A stretch of DNA of 6,618 nucleotides, from the NCBI GenBank assembly GCA_018065375.1, contig JAGHTJ010000093.1, positions 1 to 6,618 of the forward strand, given 5' to 3'. The DNA is from Candidatus Equinaster intestinalis. GTDB lineage: Bacteria > Bacillota_A > Clostridia > Oscillospirales > Acutalibacteraceae. The translations under genes and the position numbers were made by a program. The notes beneath the pieces are model-generated. The model was given only the letters and a program-made list of their open reading frames with translations. It searched no databases and had not been told where the DNA came from. Shown here in pieces: positions 6,307-6,618 of the stretch; position 1 is the first letter of the stretch; each line of letters begins with the position of its first letter.

Positions 6307-6319
6307 AAGAAGGTTCGTT

Positions 6320-6583
6320 ATGAAAGCACTTGAAGAAAAAATTCTTGCAGAAGGTAAAGTCGTAAACGGCGAGATATTAAAGGTTGATAGCTTTATCAAC
6401 CATCGCATGGACGTTGATTTTATCAACGAAATAGGCAGGGAGTTCTACCGCCTTTTTAAGGATTGCGGCGTTACGAAGATTTTTACCATTGAAGCTTCGG
6501 TCATCGGAATTGCCTGCATTACTGCGCAGTATTTTCATTTTCCAGTTGTTTTTGCAAAAAAATCGAAAAGTGCCAACAGCTAA
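6320..6583 (+). CDS. xpt: Xanthine phosphoribosyltransferase, N-terminal part cut off by an in-frame stop
   Basis: The family converts xanthine plus PRPP to XMP in purine salvage. AAGAAGG (6307-6313) sits 6 nt before ATG 6320, and MKALEEKI matches the typical Xpt N-terminus, as do [12 protein letters not shown] (20-31) and the TKIFTIEAS strand (52-60). VPVVFAKK-like [13 protein letters not shown] (74-86) follows. The reading frame ends at TAA 6581-6583 after 87 residues, whereas Xpt is about 190 residues. The missing part would include the PRPP-binding loop (VLIIDDFLANG in B. subtilis), so an 87-residue product should be inactive. V61 lies where B. subtilis Xpt has glycine (ESSGIA). The identity is supported independently by the guanine-class riboswitch just upstream. 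Whether the gene is a true pseudogene or carries a sequence error cannot be decided from this window. Confidence 0.85.
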   Translation: MKALEEKILAEGKVVNGEILKVDSFINHRMDVDFINEIGREFYRLFKDCGVTKIFTIEASVIGIACITAQYFHFPVVFAKKSKSANS

Positions 6584-6618
6584 GATGATTTTTATTCTAC
6601 CGATGTTAAATCCTTTAC
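6584..6618 (+). pseudogene. xpt: In-frame continuation of xpt after the stop codon, cut by the window end
   Basis: Past the TAA the same frame reads DDFYSTDVKSF, which lines up without a gap with DNLLTASVYSF of B. subtilis Xpt. No frameshift is needed: one codon (88) has become a stop. The frame is open to the last base, so the remainder of the gene, about 90 codons, would lie beyond the window. Confidence 0.7.

Noticed and set aside
6269..6319. Upstream extension of xpt from TTG 6269
   Set aside because: The extra codons would be the riboswitch terminator hairpin itself; ATG 6320 has a good ribosome binding site and matches the family N-terminus.
6581..6583. TAA read as a sense codon (alternative genetic code or selenocysteine-like recoding)
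   Set aside because: TAA terminates two other intact genes in the window, TAA is not used for selenocysteine, and no recoding structure is apparent.
1..6618. Mobile elements, CRISPR arrays, tRNA or rRNA genes
   Set aside because: No transposase, spaced direct repeats, cloverleaf sequence or rRNA motif was seen on either strand.

Overview
The window suggests a low-GC Gram-positive bacterium of the Clostridia, probably an uncultured gut- or rumen-type relative of the Oscillospiraceae/Ruminococcaceae. The reasons are AT-rich third codon positions, strong GGAGG-type ribosome binding sites, a near-consensus SigA promoter, a transcription-terminating purine riboswitch, and tightly overlapping genes. 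The placement is an inference; no rRNA or other taxonomic marker is present.

Positions 44-5634 hold a compact plus-strand aromatic amino acid operon. It has five ORFs carrying seven recognisable activities: a chorismate mutase/3-dehydroquinate synthase fusion, a shikimate dehydrogenase/shikimate kinase fusion, EPSP synthase, prephenate dehydrogenase, and type I-alpha DAHP synthase. After the first 9-nt gap each gene overlaps the next (ATGA, 14 nt, ATGA), so translation is probably coupled. Together they cover shikimate pathway steps 1, 2, 4, 5 and 6, plus the chorismate mutase and dehydrogenase steps towards tyrosine. Dehydroquinate dehydratase (step 3), chorismate synthase (step 7) and prephenate dehydratase are not in the window. 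The operon promoter and any leader regulator lie upstream of base 1.

A perfect 16-bp hairpin at 5635-5669 ends the operon. It also serves the convergent minus-strand gene (5661-5972), whose stop codon lies inside the hairpin. That gene encodes a 103-residue membrane protein of unknown function.

From 5973 to 6319 there is no gene, but the stretch is dense with regulation: a weak candidate promoter for the membrane protein, a 7-bp inverted repeat, a TTGACA-17-TATAAT promoter, a guanine-class purine riboswitch aptamer (cytosine at the specificity position), and a terminator with a visible competing antiterminator. They control an xpt-type xanthine phosphoribosyltransferase gene starting at 6320. 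This gene has an in-frame TAA at codon 88, after which the family sequence continues in the same frame to the window end. It is therefore either a fresh nonsense mutation or a sequence error.

I do not see an undescribed system here. The most unusual points are the chorismate mutase/dehydroquinate synthase fusion and the interrupted xpt gene under an intact riboswitch.
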